NCBI RefSeq assembly: GCF_003933245.1 | Contig: NZ_QUSX01000001.1 | Span: 1,116,001-1,180,000, forward strand | From: Maribacter algicola | GTDB lineage: Bacteria > Bacteroidota > Bacteroidia > Flavobacteriales > Flavobacteriaceae | Length of the DNA stretch: 64,000 nt | Direction: 5' to 3' | Part shown: positions 37,189-46,584 of the stretch, piece by piece | Layout of the letters: every line of letters begins with the position of its first letter | Numbering within the stretch: the stretch's first letter is position 1 | Notes under the pieces: model-generated | The model's input: only the letters and a program-made list of their open reading frames with translations | What the model was told of the DNA's origin: nothing | Databases searched by the model: none | Position numbers and translations under genes: made by a program

Positions 37189-38403
37189 ATGTTAGAAAAG
37201 AAAACTACAGAATACGAAAAGGCCGTCCTCATTGGAATTATCAATAAGGAACAAAACGAAGAGAAAGTAACAGAATATTTGGATGAATTGGAGTTCCTTA
37301 CCTATACGGCGGGCGGGGAGGTTATGAAACGTTTTGTACAAAGGGTCGACGTACCCAATCCCAAAACGCTAATTGGTAGTGGTAAAATGGAGGAGGTTGA
37401 ACGTTTTGTGGACGAAAACGAAATTGGTTCCGTAATATTCGATGATGAACTTAGCCCTGCCCAGCAGCGGAATATAGAAAAACAGTTGCGCTGTAAAATC
37501 ATTGACCGTACCAGTCTTATCTTGGACATCTTTGCCCAACGTGCCCAGACCAGCTATGCCAGAACACAGGTGGAGCTGGCCCAGTACGAATATTTGTTAC
37601 CACGTTTAACTGGTTTATGGACACACTTGGAACGGCAAAAAGGAGGTATTGGGATGCGCGGTCCGGGTGAAACGGAAATTGAGACGGATAGACGTATCGT
37701 GCGCGACCGTATTACACTGCTTAAGAAAAAGCTTGAGAAGATAGATAGGCAAATGGAGACCCAGCGCGGCAACCGGGGGTCGCTGGTACGGGTTGCCCTT
37801 GTTGGTTATACCAACGTTGGGAAATCTACCTTAATGAACGTCATTAGCAAAAGTGATGTTTTTGCGGAGAACAAGCTTTTTGCAACCTTGGATACCACGG
37901 TAAGAAAAGTGGTTCTTGGAAACCTCCCCTTTCTTTTAAGCGATACCGTTGGATTTATTAGAAAATTGCCCACCCAATTGGTGGAAAGCTTTAAAAGTAC
38001 CTTGGACGAGGTTAGGGAGGCGGATCTCCTATTGCATGTAGTGGACATTTCCCATCCCCAATTTGAGGAACACATAAACTCCGTCAATCAGATTCTTTCT
38101 GAAATCAAAAGTTCCGACAAAAAGACCATAATGGTATTTAACAAAATCGATCAATATAAAAATGAGGTCATTGCAGAGGATGATCTTATGACGGAAAAAA
38201 CCTCCAGGCATTTCACCATTGAGGAATGGAAACTAACTTGGATGGAGAAAGTAGGCGATAGAGCCTTATTCATTTCTGCCTTGAACAAAGAAAATCTGGA
38301 CGAGTTTAGAAAACGGGTATACAATGAGGTCAGGGACATACATGTCACGCGTTTTCCATACAATAATTTCCTGTATCCGGAGAATTTGGACGAATTTCAA
38401 TAG
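37189..38403 (+). CDS. hflX: GTPase HflX
   Basis: This 404-residue GTPase binds the large ribosomal subunit and helps rescue stalled or heat-damaged ribosomes in studied bacteria. The N-terminal HflX domain carries NPKTLIGSGKMEEV and the glycine-rich loop GIGMRGPGETEIE near residue 160. The G domain follows: G1 GYTNVGKSTLMN near 205, G3 DTVGFIRKLP near 246, G4 NKID near 318 and G5 SALNKENL near 363. Confidence 0.97.
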   Translation: MLEKKTTEYEKAVLIGIINKEQNEEKVTEYLDELEFLTYTAGGEVMKRFVQRVDVPNPKTLIGSGKMEEVERFVDENEIGSVIFDDELSPAQQRNIEKQLRCKIIDRTSLILDIFAQRAQTSYARTQVELAQYEYLLPRLTGLWTHLERQKGGIGMRGPGETEIETDRRIVRDRITLLKKKLEKIDRQMETQRGNRGSLVRVALVGYTNVGKSTLMNVISKSDVFAENKLFATLDTTVRKVVLGNLPFLLSDTVGFIRKLPTQLVESFKSTLDEVREADLLLHVVDISHPQFEEHINSVNQILSEIKSSDKKTIMVFNKIDQYKNEVIAEDDLMTEKTSRHFTIEEWKLTWMEKVGDRALFISALNKENLDEFRKRVYNEVRDIHVTRFPYNNFLYPENLDEFQ

Positions 38404-38616
38404 CCATTTTAAAAAGCTCCAGTGTAATTCATCGATCAAATTAAACCACTCATATTTTACACCACATTTTGGGTTTGGTTCACAACATAAATGCTGTCCA
38501 ACCTTAATGAAGGCCGTACCTTTACCCTGTGTTTAAGTGATAGTGTTGACCCCAAATCAGTATTTAACTTCTTAAGCTATAAGTAAAACCCCAAATTTTA
38601 CGATACCTACTTAACC

Positions 38617-38648
38617 AAAAAGCCCTCCTAAAAAGGAGGGCTTTTTTT
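38617..38648. terminator. Bidirectional terminator between hflX and the DUF3078 gene
   Basis: AGCCCTCCT pairs perfectly with AGGAGGGCT around AAAA, flanked by an A run upstream and a T run downstream, so it can work on both strands. The two genes converge here. The 210 bp between hflX and the hairpin show no gene. Confidence 0.9.
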
Positions 38649-38669
38649 GATTTATTTGAAACTTATGAC

Positions 38670-39599
38670 TTAAAACGCATAATTTAACCCAAACAGGACG
38701 TAGGTCTGTAGGTCATTCTCAATATTATCAAAAGTAGCATTTGCAACAGGGTTTGGGCCGTTCAAAGCATAATTTAAGGCCTCTTGTTTGTTGTTCCTTA
38801 GTCCAAACTCAAAACCAAGTCCAATACCGTTCCAAAGCGTGTAACCAAAAGAGTTGATCCAAGTATAGTTGGAAAGATCACCGCTCTTATAACTTTGGAA
38901 CATTGATAGGTTGGTCTTAAAGTTGACGGCACCAATTTTTCTAGTATAGTCGGCAACAATCTTGGCTCCCAAAGAAGACTCAAAAACAGCGTCGTTCTTG
39001 CTAAAAACAAAGTTGTAGTTCAACGGATGGATGACCACTACCAAATCCGTAATAGGGGTCCAAGTAGCTCCCACACCCAAATCCAAATATCCAGGGTCAT
39101 TGAAATTGCTTAAAATAGTAGTTCTATATTCGCCCAATCCTGATATGGCGAACTTTTCACTGAGTTTTTGACCGTACAATGAAGAAATTGTAAATACGTC
39201 CGATGCCTGTCTAAAGCTATCATCATCATCAGGGTCATCCTTGTCATCGAATTTCACCCATGCAAGATTAACGTTCATGGCATTTCTCCAAAAGAATTTT
39301 TCCTCTTGTAGATTAGCGAATCCGTTTACGGTAACGCCAATGTTTCCTGAAGAGTTGTTTGGTGAACCTTGGGCATACCAATTGTTAAAGTTGGTCAAAT
39401 TGGCACCTATGGTACCAAAAGCGCCCTTCTTCCATCCTGGAAGCGCATCGATTTTGGCCTGAATGGCATCTACCCGGGCCTGAATTGCTGCAATAGAATC
39501 CTTCTTTGGACCCATTTCAGATTTTAATTCCTCTTCCGTTTGGGCAAAACCAAACGCACAACCCAAGAGAAGAAAAGTAACTAAGAAAATGTTTTTCAT
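38670..39599 (-). CDS. DUF3078 family exported protein, predicted outer-membrane beta-barrel
   Basis: The 309-residue protein has a signal peptide ending at FAQ (about residue 20), a short coiled segment (~21-55), and then alternating beta strands with WKKGAFGTIGANLTNFNNWY and TWTPITDLVVVIHPLNYN, as in DUF3078. It ends in an aromatic residue (YAF), typical of outer-membrane barrels. Function unknown. It has its own promoter (39627-39658) and is probably not in the suf transcript. Confidence 0.9.
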   Translation of the reverse strand: MKNIFLVTFLLLGCAFGFAQTEEELKSEMGPKKDSIAAIQARVDAIQAKIDALPGWKKGAFGTIGANLTNFNNWYAQGSPNNSSGNIGVTVNGFANLQEEKFFWRNAMNVNLAWVKFDDKDDPDDDDSFRQASDVFTISSLYGQKLSEKFAISGLGEYRTTILSNFNDPGYLDLGVGATWTPITDLVVVIHPLNYNFVFSKNDAVFESSLGAKIVADYTRKIGAVNFKTNLSMFQSYKSGDLSNYTWINSFGYTLWNGIGLGFEFGLRNNKQEALNYALNGPNPVANATFDNIENDLQTYVLFGLNYAF

Positions 39600-39626
39600 G
39601 ATTTAGTGTTTATTTCAATTAGACAC

Positions 39627-39658
39627 CAAATGTACGAATAGTCACTTTTTGGTTGCAA
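39627..39658 (-). promoter_or_regulatory. Promoter of the DUF3078 gene
   Basis: On the minus strand TTG (39656-39658) and TACATTTG (39627-39634) are 21 bp apart, close to the consensus 19. The predicted start is about 20 bp before the ATG at 39599. Confidence 0.55.
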
Positions 39659-39669
39659 AAATTGACCGA

Positions 39670-40179
39670 TTATTTACGCTTGAAAAGGGGAACCGAAGAA
39701 CAGGCCTCCCCGTACATAATGGACTTGGCCACTTTCTGCAGCTTTTGTGTCAAAAAGATGTAGGCGTTCGGAGGTACCGGTCTTTTGCTACACCCTTTTA
39801 CAATTATGAGTTTATCTTGATATAGGGAGAAGTCCAAGGTATTGATGACATCGTAGTAAAGCGCGGTCTCCAAATCCTCCATTGAACCTTGTACAATTCT
39901 TTTGGCGATTGGTTGTAATTTAGTTGTGATCAACATAAATGCCCATCCGGGCACAATGGCGTCACTGGAACACGTTAGCGCCACATAGCAGTCCTGGTAT
40001 TGGCTCCAATCGTATTCCTCCAGAGTTGTCCTGAACTCTTTTTCCCTCAGAATAATACCCTCATACAACCAGTCCTTTATATCCAATAGTTTCCGTTCAC
40101 CGGCAGGGTAATGGTCTTCTAGGTTGAACGTAACCAGTTTGCTTTGGGCGACCCTATTTACAATTTCCTCCGCCATCAA
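39670..40179 (-). CDS. DUF2480 family protein (end of suf cluster)
   Basis: The 169-residue cytoplasmic protein starts MMAEEIVNRVAQSKLVTFNL and matches DUF2480, a Bacteroidetes family repeatedly found beside suf genes. It has CxxS-type cysteines (ALTCSSDAIVP, VKGCSKRPVPP) that could bind iron or a cluster, but the role is unknown. It begins 3 bp after the DUF59 gene, so it is co-transcribed with sufE. Confidence 0.9.
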   Translation of the reverse strand: MMAEEIVNRVAQSKLVTFNLEDHYPAGERKLLDIKDWLYEGIILREKEFRTTLEEYDWSQYQDCYVALTCSSDAIVPGWAFMLITTKLQPIAKRIVQGSMEDLETALYYDVINTLDFSLYQDKLIIVKGCSKRPVPPNAYIFLTQKLQKVAKSIMYGEACSSVPLFKRK

Positions 40180-40182
40180 TAC

Positions 40183-40515
40183 TTATAAAAGTCCCAGTTC
40201 CAATTTGGCCTCTTCACTCATCAAATCCTGCGTCCAAGGTGGATCAAAAGTAATCTCCACTTCCGCATCCTTGATGGCATTTAAGGATTTCACCTTTTCC
40301 TCAACCTCTACCGGAAGTGTTTCCGCAACCGGACAATTGGGAGACGTTAGGGTCATCAAAATTTTTACCTCGTTGTCCTCATTGACCAAAACATCGTAAA
40401 TGAGTCCAAGTTCATAAATATCCACAGGGATTTCTGGATCGTAAATGGTTTTAAGCACCTTTACGATTTTCTCCCCCAAATCTGAGGTATCCGTTCCTAC
40501 TACTTCTTCTTTCAT
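40183..40515 (-). CDS. SUF system DUF59 (MIP18-like) Fe-S assembly protein
   Basis: The 110-residue protein is a MIP18/DUF59 domain: TIYDPEIPVDIYELGLIYDV near residue 20, the conserved Cys in SPNCPVAETLPVEVEEKV near residue 62, and a FDPPWTQDLMSEEAKLELG end. Relatives (SufT-like) aid maturation of Fe-S proteins. It lies 5 bp after sufE. Confidence 0.93.
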   Translation of the reverse strand: MKEEVVGTDTSDLGEKIVKVLKTIYDPEIPVDIYELGLIYDVLVNEDNEVKILMTLTSPNCPVAETLPVEVEEKVKSLNAIKDAEVEITFDPPWTQDLMSEEAKLELGLL

Positions 40516-40520
40516 GTCTT

Positions 40521-40943
40521 TTATTTTATTTGGGTTTGATAAGCCACAGCATAAAGTTTCAGCTGTTTGATCATACTCACCAGTCCGTTGGCCCTTGTGG
40601 GCGACAAATGTTCCTTAAGTCCTATTTTATCTATAAATTCCGTATCCGCCTCAATAATATCCTTAGGCTTTTGGTTACTAAAGGCCCGTATTAAAATGGC
40701 TATAATACCTTTGGTTATAATGGCATCACTATCTGCGGTAAATACCAACTTATCATCCTTTAGTTCTGCATGCACCCATACCTTACTCTGGCATCCCTTA
40801 ATGATATTATCATCGGTTTTATAGGTTTCCTCAATTAAAGGCAATGATTTTCCAAGCTCTATCATATACTCATAGCGCTGCATCCAATCATCGAACATGG
40901 AGAACTCGTCTATAATTTCTTCCTGTATTTCTTTTATTTGCAT
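40521..40943 (-). CDS. sufE: Cysteine desulfurase activator SufE
   Basis: The 140-residue protein accepts persulfide from SufS on its Cys in NIIKGCQSKVWV near residue 50 and passes it to the SufBCD scaffold. I chose the ATG at 40943 because a good promoter lies at 40958-40988 and an upstream ATG at 40988 would put the promoter inside the gene. It heads a short run of sufE, DUF59 and DUF2480 genes. Confidence 0.95.
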   Translation of the reverse strand: MQIKEIQEEIIDEFSMFDDWMQRYEYMIELGKSLPLIEETYKTDDNIIKGCQSKVWVHAELKDDKLVFTADSDAIITKGIIAILIRAFSNQKPKDIIEADTEFIDKIGLKEHLSPTRANGLVSMIKQLKLYAVAYQTQIK

Positions 40944-40957
40944 GTATCGCTTTTCTA

Positions 40958-40988
40958 CAAAAGTACAATAGGAATTCTTGGGAATCAA
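40958..40988 (-). promoter_or_regulatory. Promoter of sufE
   Basis: Minus-strand TTG (40986-40988) and TACTTTTG (40958-40965) are 20 bp apart, an excellent Bacteroidetes promoter. Transcription would start near 40951, just before the ATG at 40943. Confidence 0.6.
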
Positions 40989-41016
40989 AAGTTTAGTCTT
41001 ACTCTAACAAATTGCC

Positions 41017-42231
41017 TTACAAGAGCATGTTTCGAGCCCTTCGTACTCCCTCGACCAAGACATCCACTTCTTTATTGGTATTATAAAAACTAAAGCTGGC
41101 CCTTACCGTACCCGGGATTTTATAAAAATCCATGATAGGTTGGGCACAATGATGCCCGGTTCGCACGGCGATGCCCAATTTATCCAAAATGGTGCCTATA
41201 TCATAAGGATGAATACCATCAATATTAAAGGAAATAACCGAAGTTTTATTTTTAGCAGTACCGTAAATTTTGAGGCCGTCTATCTTTAACAATTCTTGGG
41301 TAGCGTAGAGCAGCAATTCGTGCTCGTATTTGGCAATTTCTTCAAAACCAATGCTATTCATGTAATCCAATGCTGCACCAAAAGCAATACCTCCACAAAT
41401 ATTTGGGGTTCCGGCCTCAAACTTATGCGGCAGGTCTGCATAGGTCGTTTTTTCAAAGGTAACTTCGGCGATCATTTCCCCACCACCTTGATAGGGGGGT
41501 AGTTTTTTTAACCATTTTTCCTTGCCATAGAGCATACCTACTCCTGTGGGACCACATACTTTATGTGCGGAACAGGTGTAGAAATCGACATCCAAGGCCT
41601 GTAAATCCGCTACAATATGGGGAGCCGCCTGTGCACCATCTATTAAAACCGCAGCGCCTAGATTATGTGCCTTTTCTATTATTTCCTCAATAGGATTAAT
41701 TGTTCCCAAGGCATTGGAGATATGATTACAGAATACCAGTTTCGTTTTTTTGGACAATAATTCATCGTACACATCCATCAACAATTCCCCTTCTTGGTTC
41801 ATGGGGATAACCTTTAAAACAGCACCTGTGCGCTCACATAGCATTTGCCATGGTACAATATTGGAATGATGCTCCATAGCGGACACCAAAACCTCATCAC
41901 CCCTTTTAAGAATGGATGAAAAACCATTGGCTACCAAATTGATGCTATGGGTCGTTCCCGACGTAAAAATTATTTCATAGGGATTGGCCGCATTAAAATG
42001 CCTCTGGATTTTTATCCTGGCCTGCTCGTACTTGTCCGTTGCCTCCTGTGAAAGGGTGTGAACGCCTCTGTGGATGTTGGCATTGTAGTTTTCATAATAA
42101 TCTACGATGGCTCCAATGACCTGTTTTGGTGTTTGTGAAGTTGCGGCATTGTCCAAGTACACTAGAGGCTGGCCATTGACCTTTCTTTTAAGTATTGGAA
42201 AATCTTCGCGTATCTTATTAATATCTAGCAT
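41017..42231 (-). CDS. sufS: Cysteine desulfurase SufS
   Basis: This 404-residue PLP enzyme takes sulfur from cysteine for Fe-S clusters. The substrate-site start YLDNAATSQTP is near residue 25, the PLP Lys is in CSAHKVCGPTGVG near residue 223, and the catalytic Cys is in RTGHHCAQPIMD near residue 361. Spacing is 73 bp before sufE and 111 bp after the outer-membrane gene, so it probably has its own promoter (42249-42256). Confidence 0.97.
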   Translation of the reverse strand: MLDINKIREDFPILKRKVNGQPLVYLDNAATSQTPKQVIGAIVDYYENYNANIHRGVHTLSQEATDKYEQARIKIQRHFNAANPYEIIFTSGTTHSINLVANGFSSILKRGDEVLVSAMEHHSNIVPWQMLCERTGAVLKVIPMNQEGELLMDVYDELLSKKTKLVFCNHISNALGTINPIEEIIEKAHNLGAAVLIDGAQAAPHIVADLQALDVDFYTCSAHKVCGPTGVGMLYGKEKWLKKLPPYQGGGEMIAEVTFEKTTYADLPHKFEAGTPNICGGIAFGAALDYMNSIGFEEIAKYEHELLLYATQELLKIDGLKIYGTAKNKTSVISFNIDGIHPYDIGTILDKLGIAVRTGHHCAQPIMDFYKIPGTVRASFSFYNTNKEVDVLVEGVRRARNMLL

Positions 42232-42248
42232 ATCGACTTAATGATATA

Positions 42249-42256
42249 CAAAGATA
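42249..42256 (-). promoter_or_regulatory. Candidate sufS -7 element
   Basis: Minus-strand TATCTTTG matches TAnnTTTG exactly and lies 17 bp before the sufS ATG. No TTG is found at -33. This fits the break in gene type between the beta-barrel genes and sufS. Confidence 0.45.
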
Positions 42257-42342
42257 CCTAGTACAGTATTAAATTCGAATTAAATAAACTTCAAAGTTCA
42301 ACCCAAATCTTAACACTATCTCACACAATGAAAGTACGGTCT

Positions 42343-43557
42343 CTAGAACAACCTATAACCCAAGATTAAGGATTGTCCGCTATATTGGGCATTTTGAAAA
42401 ACATAATTGAGAAGCTGCCTGTCAAACGTATGCCTGAATTCAACAAAGAATCTATTGTTGTACGCAAAACCTAGACCAGCTGCAACAGTACTCCCTTTTT
42501 CAATTGGTCTGGAAGGTCCAATATCAATATTAGAATTACCACTGTCAATGGCAAAAATACCCGAAGCGTTTATGAATAGTTTTGAATTGTCGTTTAAGAA
42601 AAGATAATGTCTTATTCCTAAGCCTAAACCAAAATACTTATAATCTACAGATAGTGTTTGACTGGCACTTATAGGCAATTCTGATTCATAGGTTTCATAA
42701 AAAGGTTCGGCAGTCACCGCCCATTTATTTTTATTAAAAGGCATAACAGCTTCAATTTCAACTCCAACCCTAGGTGATAATTTATTCTCAAAAGTAAATT
42801 CCCTTCTAACCAAACCTGTATTTGTTGGTGAAACTTCAAGGTTTACTGACGAATAATGTATTCCAGGTCTAAGAATAATATTGATCCATTTTTTTCGATT
42901 TTCTTTTGAGTAGCTTATGGCATCAATGCTACTTTCATTATTAACCTTTTGAAAAAAAGAAGTCAAACTTTTCTCTCTATAGGCCAGCTTAGATAGTTCT
43001 TTTTCGGTAACTCCTTGACCATTAAATGCATTAAATAATTGCTGCTTGTACTGTACATTTTCACCAATCTTATTTTCACGAGTAATGTATTTTTTAAACA
43101 CCAAAGGCTCGATTTTACCATCTGAAACTTTGTAAAAATAATTTGCCCCAAACGAGTCTTCAAATTTGTAGAGTGTTGCTTTTCCTTCAACCAACACCAT
43201 TAAAAATAGGGTTTCATTGGAAAAACTTGGTTCACGGACCAAGGTCAATTTATCGACTTCTTGACTGGATCGGTCAATATTTACCGTTGCCCTTATGAAT
43301 TTTGATTCTCCAATCACGCCAAACTCCTGTGTATTGGTCAAATTCCCAGTTTGAGCATCTTCATTTTCAGAAAGTTTATACTGAAAAGAATCAGGGTTCT
43401 TCATCCAGTCCACATTTCTAATCAAGCATTCTGTCTTGTTTCCAGAATTGTCAATAAAATATCCTTTTTCATAGGTGATTTGGCTTTGTACGCTAATATT
43501 GAGTAATAACATTAAAACAGACAGCCAAATAGGCAAAGAGAACTTTTGAAATATCAT
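42343..43557 (-). CDS. Predicted outer-membrane beta-barrel protein
   Basis: The 404-residue protein has a signal peptide (cleavage near residue 25, VQSQ). The first half is a soluble region (~30-215). The second half has alternating aromatic strands such as GLGLGIRHYLFLNDN and GLGFAYNNRFFVEFRHTF, ending in Phe, as expected for an outer-membrane barrel. Close relatives are sometimes mislabelled as tRNA-modification GTPases; no GTPase motif is present. It is one of three barrel-type genes between sufD and sufS. Function unknown. Confidence 0.82.
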   Translation of the reverse strand: MIFQKFSLPIWLSVLMLLLNISVQSQITYEKGYFIDNSGNKTECLIRNVDWMKNPDSFQYKLSENEDAQTGNLTNTQEFGVIGESKFIRATVNIDRSSQEVDKLTLVREPSFSNETLFLMVLVEGKATLYKFEDSFGANYFYKVSDGKIEPLVFKKYITRENKIGENVQYKQQLFNAFNGQGVTEKELSKLAYREKSLTSFFQKVNNESSIDAISYSKENRKKWINIILRPGIHYSSVNLEVSPTNTGLVRREFTFENKLSPRVGVEIEAVMPFNKNKWAVTAEPFYETYESELPISASQTLSVDYKYFGLGLGIRHYLFLNDNSKLFINASGIFAIDSGNSNIDIGPSRPIEKGSTVAAGLGFAYNNRFFVEFRHTFDRQLLNYVFQNAQYSGQSLILGYRLF

Positions 43558-43726
43558 TTAAAGATTTGGTTAGGTTTAAAATAGAATATCCTATTAATAA
43601 TTGGTCTTTTCTATCAATGGATATTTTTGGGAAAAATACTACAAACTATTTTTAGATACCAAATGAATTGGCCAATTACTTTTTTTTCCGTCCAAACACC
43701 TTACCTGTTTATTCTAAAAATGTTTA

Positions 43727-44347
43727 TTAAAACCGAAAACCGATACCCGCTTTAAAAATGTTTAGATTTTCCCTTATACTATATGAGTAAGATTGCCCAG
43801 AAAGATCTGTATTGCCCTTATAATGCATCCATAAGTAATCCCACTGAATTTGTACATAAAATCTCTTTGTAAGATTATAACTAACTCCCAAGTTTAAATT
43901 TAGCCCTCCATCTGATGAAGTTGGCAAATCATAAACTATATCGTTATTATTATTGGAATATGTATTATTGAACAAAATGGAATATCCTAATCCTATTTGA
44001 GGTTTTAGCCTTGTGAAACCTGGTATTTCCATTTCTCCAAAAACCTTAGGCTGCAAAATCACGACATTCTTTTTATAATCAAAAAAAGCATCCCCACTCT
44101 GTGATCCGTAAGTGAAGTTGTCATATTCCCTAAAGTAGGATATATTAATGCCAGTGCCTAACTTGAAGATACCAAGATTTAAAAAACGGTATTTCGCACC
44201 CAAATCCAAGACCTCATTGATTTCCCCTATTGCAGGTGCTGTTTTGAAAGTTAAAGGATAACTGGCCTCAACACTCCATTTCTGGTCTTGGGCATATGTA
44301 ATCAAAGAAATAAAAACAAAAGCCGAAGTGATAAAAAACTGTTTCAT
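43727..44347 (-). CDS. Predicted outer-membrane beta-barrel protein
   Basis: The 206-residue protein has a signal peptide ending at TYAQ (about residue 20) and about eight alternating beta strands, ending in a FRF C-terminus. Segments such as KPQIGLGYSILFNN and FYVQIQWDYLWMHY are typical barrel strands. It is unlike its neighbours in sequence. It may be an OmpW/OmpX-size barrel of unknown function. Confidence 0.78.
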   Translation of the reverse strand: MKQFFITSAFVFISLITYAQDQKWSVEASYPLTFKTAPAIGEINEVLDLGAKYRFLNLGIFKLGTGINISYFREYDNFTYGSQSGDAFFDYKKNVVILQPKVFGEMEIPGFTRLKPQIGLGYSILFNNTYSNNNNDIVYDLPTSSDGGLNLNLGVSYNLTKRFYVQIQWDYLWMHYKGNTDLSGQSYSYSIRENLNIFKAGIGFRF

Positions 44348-44527
44348 AGATGTTGATTAGATTAGTTGTTGAAGTAGCTAATGTAGATTTACGAATTGTA
44401 GGAAAATAAAAATGGTTTGTTAATATTACTCAACAAACCGTTAATTGTAGCACCAATAATTCTTAAAATAGAAAAGTCTCAAAAACCTTTAGCTTCATCA
44501 GAAAACCTCGAATCCACCCAAGAAAAA

Positions 44528-45184
44528 TCACCTGAATACATAATTCAGCGATAACTGTATGGCAGCGTTGTAGTTCTGTGCTCCTTGGAGTGCATTTAAC
44601 CTATTTCGAAGCCCGATATAAAACCTTGGGGAAACCGAGAAATTGTCGTTCAATTTTAACCCTAATCCTACGGCCGCGCCATAATCCAATTGAAAATCCC
44701 CGGAAATGGAAGATCTTCTTTCCAAATTGGAATCCTGATTCAAGTCTTTATTTTTTATTACCTGATTGAGCAAAAAACCAAACTGTGGACCAAATTCTAG
44801 GTCTATACGGTCATTAAGGGCAAACTTTCCCAAAATAGGAATCATAAGATAATTTAACTGAACGTTGGTCCTGAAATCGTTTTCTTCCCCAACAGAACCA
44901 TTGGTTTGAATGGCGGCCAAATCCGTACTATATTGAAATCCTTGGGAAGAATATAACAGCTCTGGTTGCAGCTTAAATTTCTCGGAGAAATCGATTTCCA
45001 CAAATATGCCACCGTGACCGGAGAATCTAAACTTTAATCCATCCGTAAGGTCACCCACAATGGAAGAATAATTGAGTCCCCCCTTGACCCCAAAATGTGC
45101 CTCTTGTGCTTTTACCCCTAGGTTTGACAATAAAAAAAGGGCCATTATAATAATGACCCTCTTATATCTATGATAATATTTCAT
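44528..45184 (-). CDS. PorT-like outer-membrane beta-barrel protein
   Basis: The 218-residue protein has a signal peptide ending near GVKAQ (about residue 27), then HFGVKGGLNYSSIVGD, the typical start of the PorT/OMP_b-brl_2 family, LQPELLYSSQGFQY, and an FR end. It begins 7 bp after the sufD stop on the same strand, so it is expressed with sufBCD although nothing links a barrel to Fe-S assembly. Confidence 0.85.
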   Translation of the reverse strand: MKYYHRYKRVIIIMALFLLSNLGVKAQEAHFGVKGGLNYSSIVGDLTDGLKFRFSGHGGIFVEIDFSEKFKLQPELLYSSQGFQYSTDLAAIQTNGSVGEENDFRTNVQLNYLMIPILGKFALNDRIDLEFGPQFGFLLNQVIKNKDLNQDSNLERRSSISGDFQLDYGAAVGLGLKLNDNFSVSPRFYIGLRNRLNALQGAQNYNAAIQLSLNYVFR

Positions 45185-45191
45185 ACGATTT

Positions 45192-46508
45192 CTACAAGTC
45201 GAACCCTAGGTTCACCCCTAATTTATTCGCTATTAATTTATTGATTCGTGTTTTGAGTTCCGGAATCCGAACCGTTGCCAATACATTGTTGGCAAAGGCA
45301 TACATCAAAAGCGCACGGGCCTCTTTTTGTGGTATCCCACGTGTCTGTAGATAGAATAGTGCATCCTCATCTAACTGTCCAATGGTACAACCATGGGAAC
45401 ATTTTACGTCATCCGCAAAAATCTCCAATTGCGGTTTGGTATTGATAGTGGCCTTATCACTTACTAAAATATTGTTATTCTGTTGGAATGCATTGGTCTT
45501 CTGGGCTATTTTATCGACTATGATCTTACCGTTGAAAACCCCGGTGGAACTATCTCCATAAATCCCTTTGTAATCCTGATGGCTTTCGCAGTTGGGCTCT
45601 ATATGGTGCACCAACGTATGATGGTCTACATGTTGCTTGTCCCCCAAAATTGTCACCCCCTTCATAGTTGAGTCAATATGTTCTCCGTTCTGGTAAAAGT
45701 TAAGGTTGTTACGGGTCAATTTTCCACCAAAAGAGAACGTATGTACCCTCACAACGCTCTTGTCCTTTTGATCGATATAGGTATTATCAATCAAAGAGGC
45801 CGTTGGGGCATCGTTCTGAATCTTATAGTAATCTACAATGGCATTTTTTGCGGCAAATATTTCGGTTACAGAATTGGTCAATACCTCATTGCTTGTTAAG
45901 CTTTGGTGTCTTTCAATAATCTGTACCTCCGCATTTTCTTCCACAATGACCAAGTTCCTAGGCTGCAACATCAAAGAGGCCTCGTTACCCGTAGCAAAAT
46001 GTAAGATTTCGATAGGTTTCCTTGGCATTTTGTTCTTTGGGATGTAGATGTATGCCCCTTCCCTGCTAAATGCTGTATTCAACGTGGTCAAGGATTCATC
46101 CTTGGAGGCTACTTTGTTAAAGTATACATCGATTACGGGTTGATACATGGGTTTTGTCAGCGCCGCACTCATCAAACAGATATCCACACCGTCATGGGTC
46201 GTCTCGGAAAGATAGGAACTATAGATTCCGTCAATAAAAACGATTTTATAGGTATCTATCTCATGAAGAAAATACTTCTTCACATCCTTGTATTCCAAGG
46301 CATTCTCTTCCTTAGGGAAAATGCTAAAGTCTATTTTTTGTAGACCGTTCAGGGAAGTGTATTTCCAAGCCTCCTCCTTTTTGGTAGGAAATCCCTTTTT
46401 CTCAAAGTTCTTTATCGCTTCCATACGCACATCATGAACGGGATGCTCCACATCCACGTTGTTTTCGAACGCCATAAAGGAAGAAATCAATTTATCTTTT
46501 AAATCCAT
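45192..46508 (-). CDS. sufD: Fe-S cluster scaffold subunit SufD
   Basis: This 438-residue protein forms the SufBC2D scaffold with SufB and SufC. It has a right-handed beta-helix core and the C-terminal signature DVKCSHGCTIGQLDEDALFYLQTRG near residue 370 (Cys- and His-bearing). It lies 76 bp after sufC, a gap filled with low-complexity repeats, and 7 bp before the PorT-like gene. Confidence 0.96.
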   Translation of the reverse strand: MDLKDKLISSFMAFENNVDVEHPVHDVRMEAIKNFEKKGFPTKKEEAWKYTSLNGLQKIDFSIFPKEENALEYKDVKKYFLHEIDTYKIVFIDGIYSSYLSETTHDGVDICLMSAALTKPMYQPVIDVYFNKVASKDESLTTLNTAFSREGAYIYIPKNKMPRKPIEILHFATGNEASLMLQPRNLVIVEENAEVQIIERHQSLTSNEVLTNSVTEIFAAKNAIVDYYKIQNDAPTASLIDNTYIDQKDKSVVRVHTFSFGGKLTRNNLNFYQNGEHIDSTMKGVTILGDKQHVDHHTLVHHIEPNCESHQDYKGIYGDSSTGVFNGKIIVDKIAQKTNAFQQNNNILVSDKATINTKPQLEIFADDVKCSHGCTIGQLDEDALFYLQTRGIPQKEARALLMYAFANNVLATVRIPELKTRINKLIANKLGVNLGFDL

Positions 46509-46514
46509 ATTTTT

Positions 46515-46584
46515 AGTATTAAGTAGTTAGTAAAAAGTGGTTAGTTTTTGATACGTACCACTTTGTACCTGATACCTTGTACTT
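46515..46584 (-). repeat. Low-complexity spacer between sufC and sufD
   Basis: The gap is made of short repeated words: TAGTTAGTAAAAAGTGGTTAG, then ACCACTTTGTACC and ACCTTGTACTTTT. It resembles the word-repeat spacer before hemE. No hairpin or promoter is evident. Confidence 0.4.

Noticed and set aside
40944..40988. N-terminal extension of SufE
   Set aside because: It runs through a strong promoter (TTG-N20-TACTTTTG).
42343..43557. tRNA modification GTPase
   Set aside because: No G1-G5 motifs are present and the protein has a signal peptide and barrel strands.
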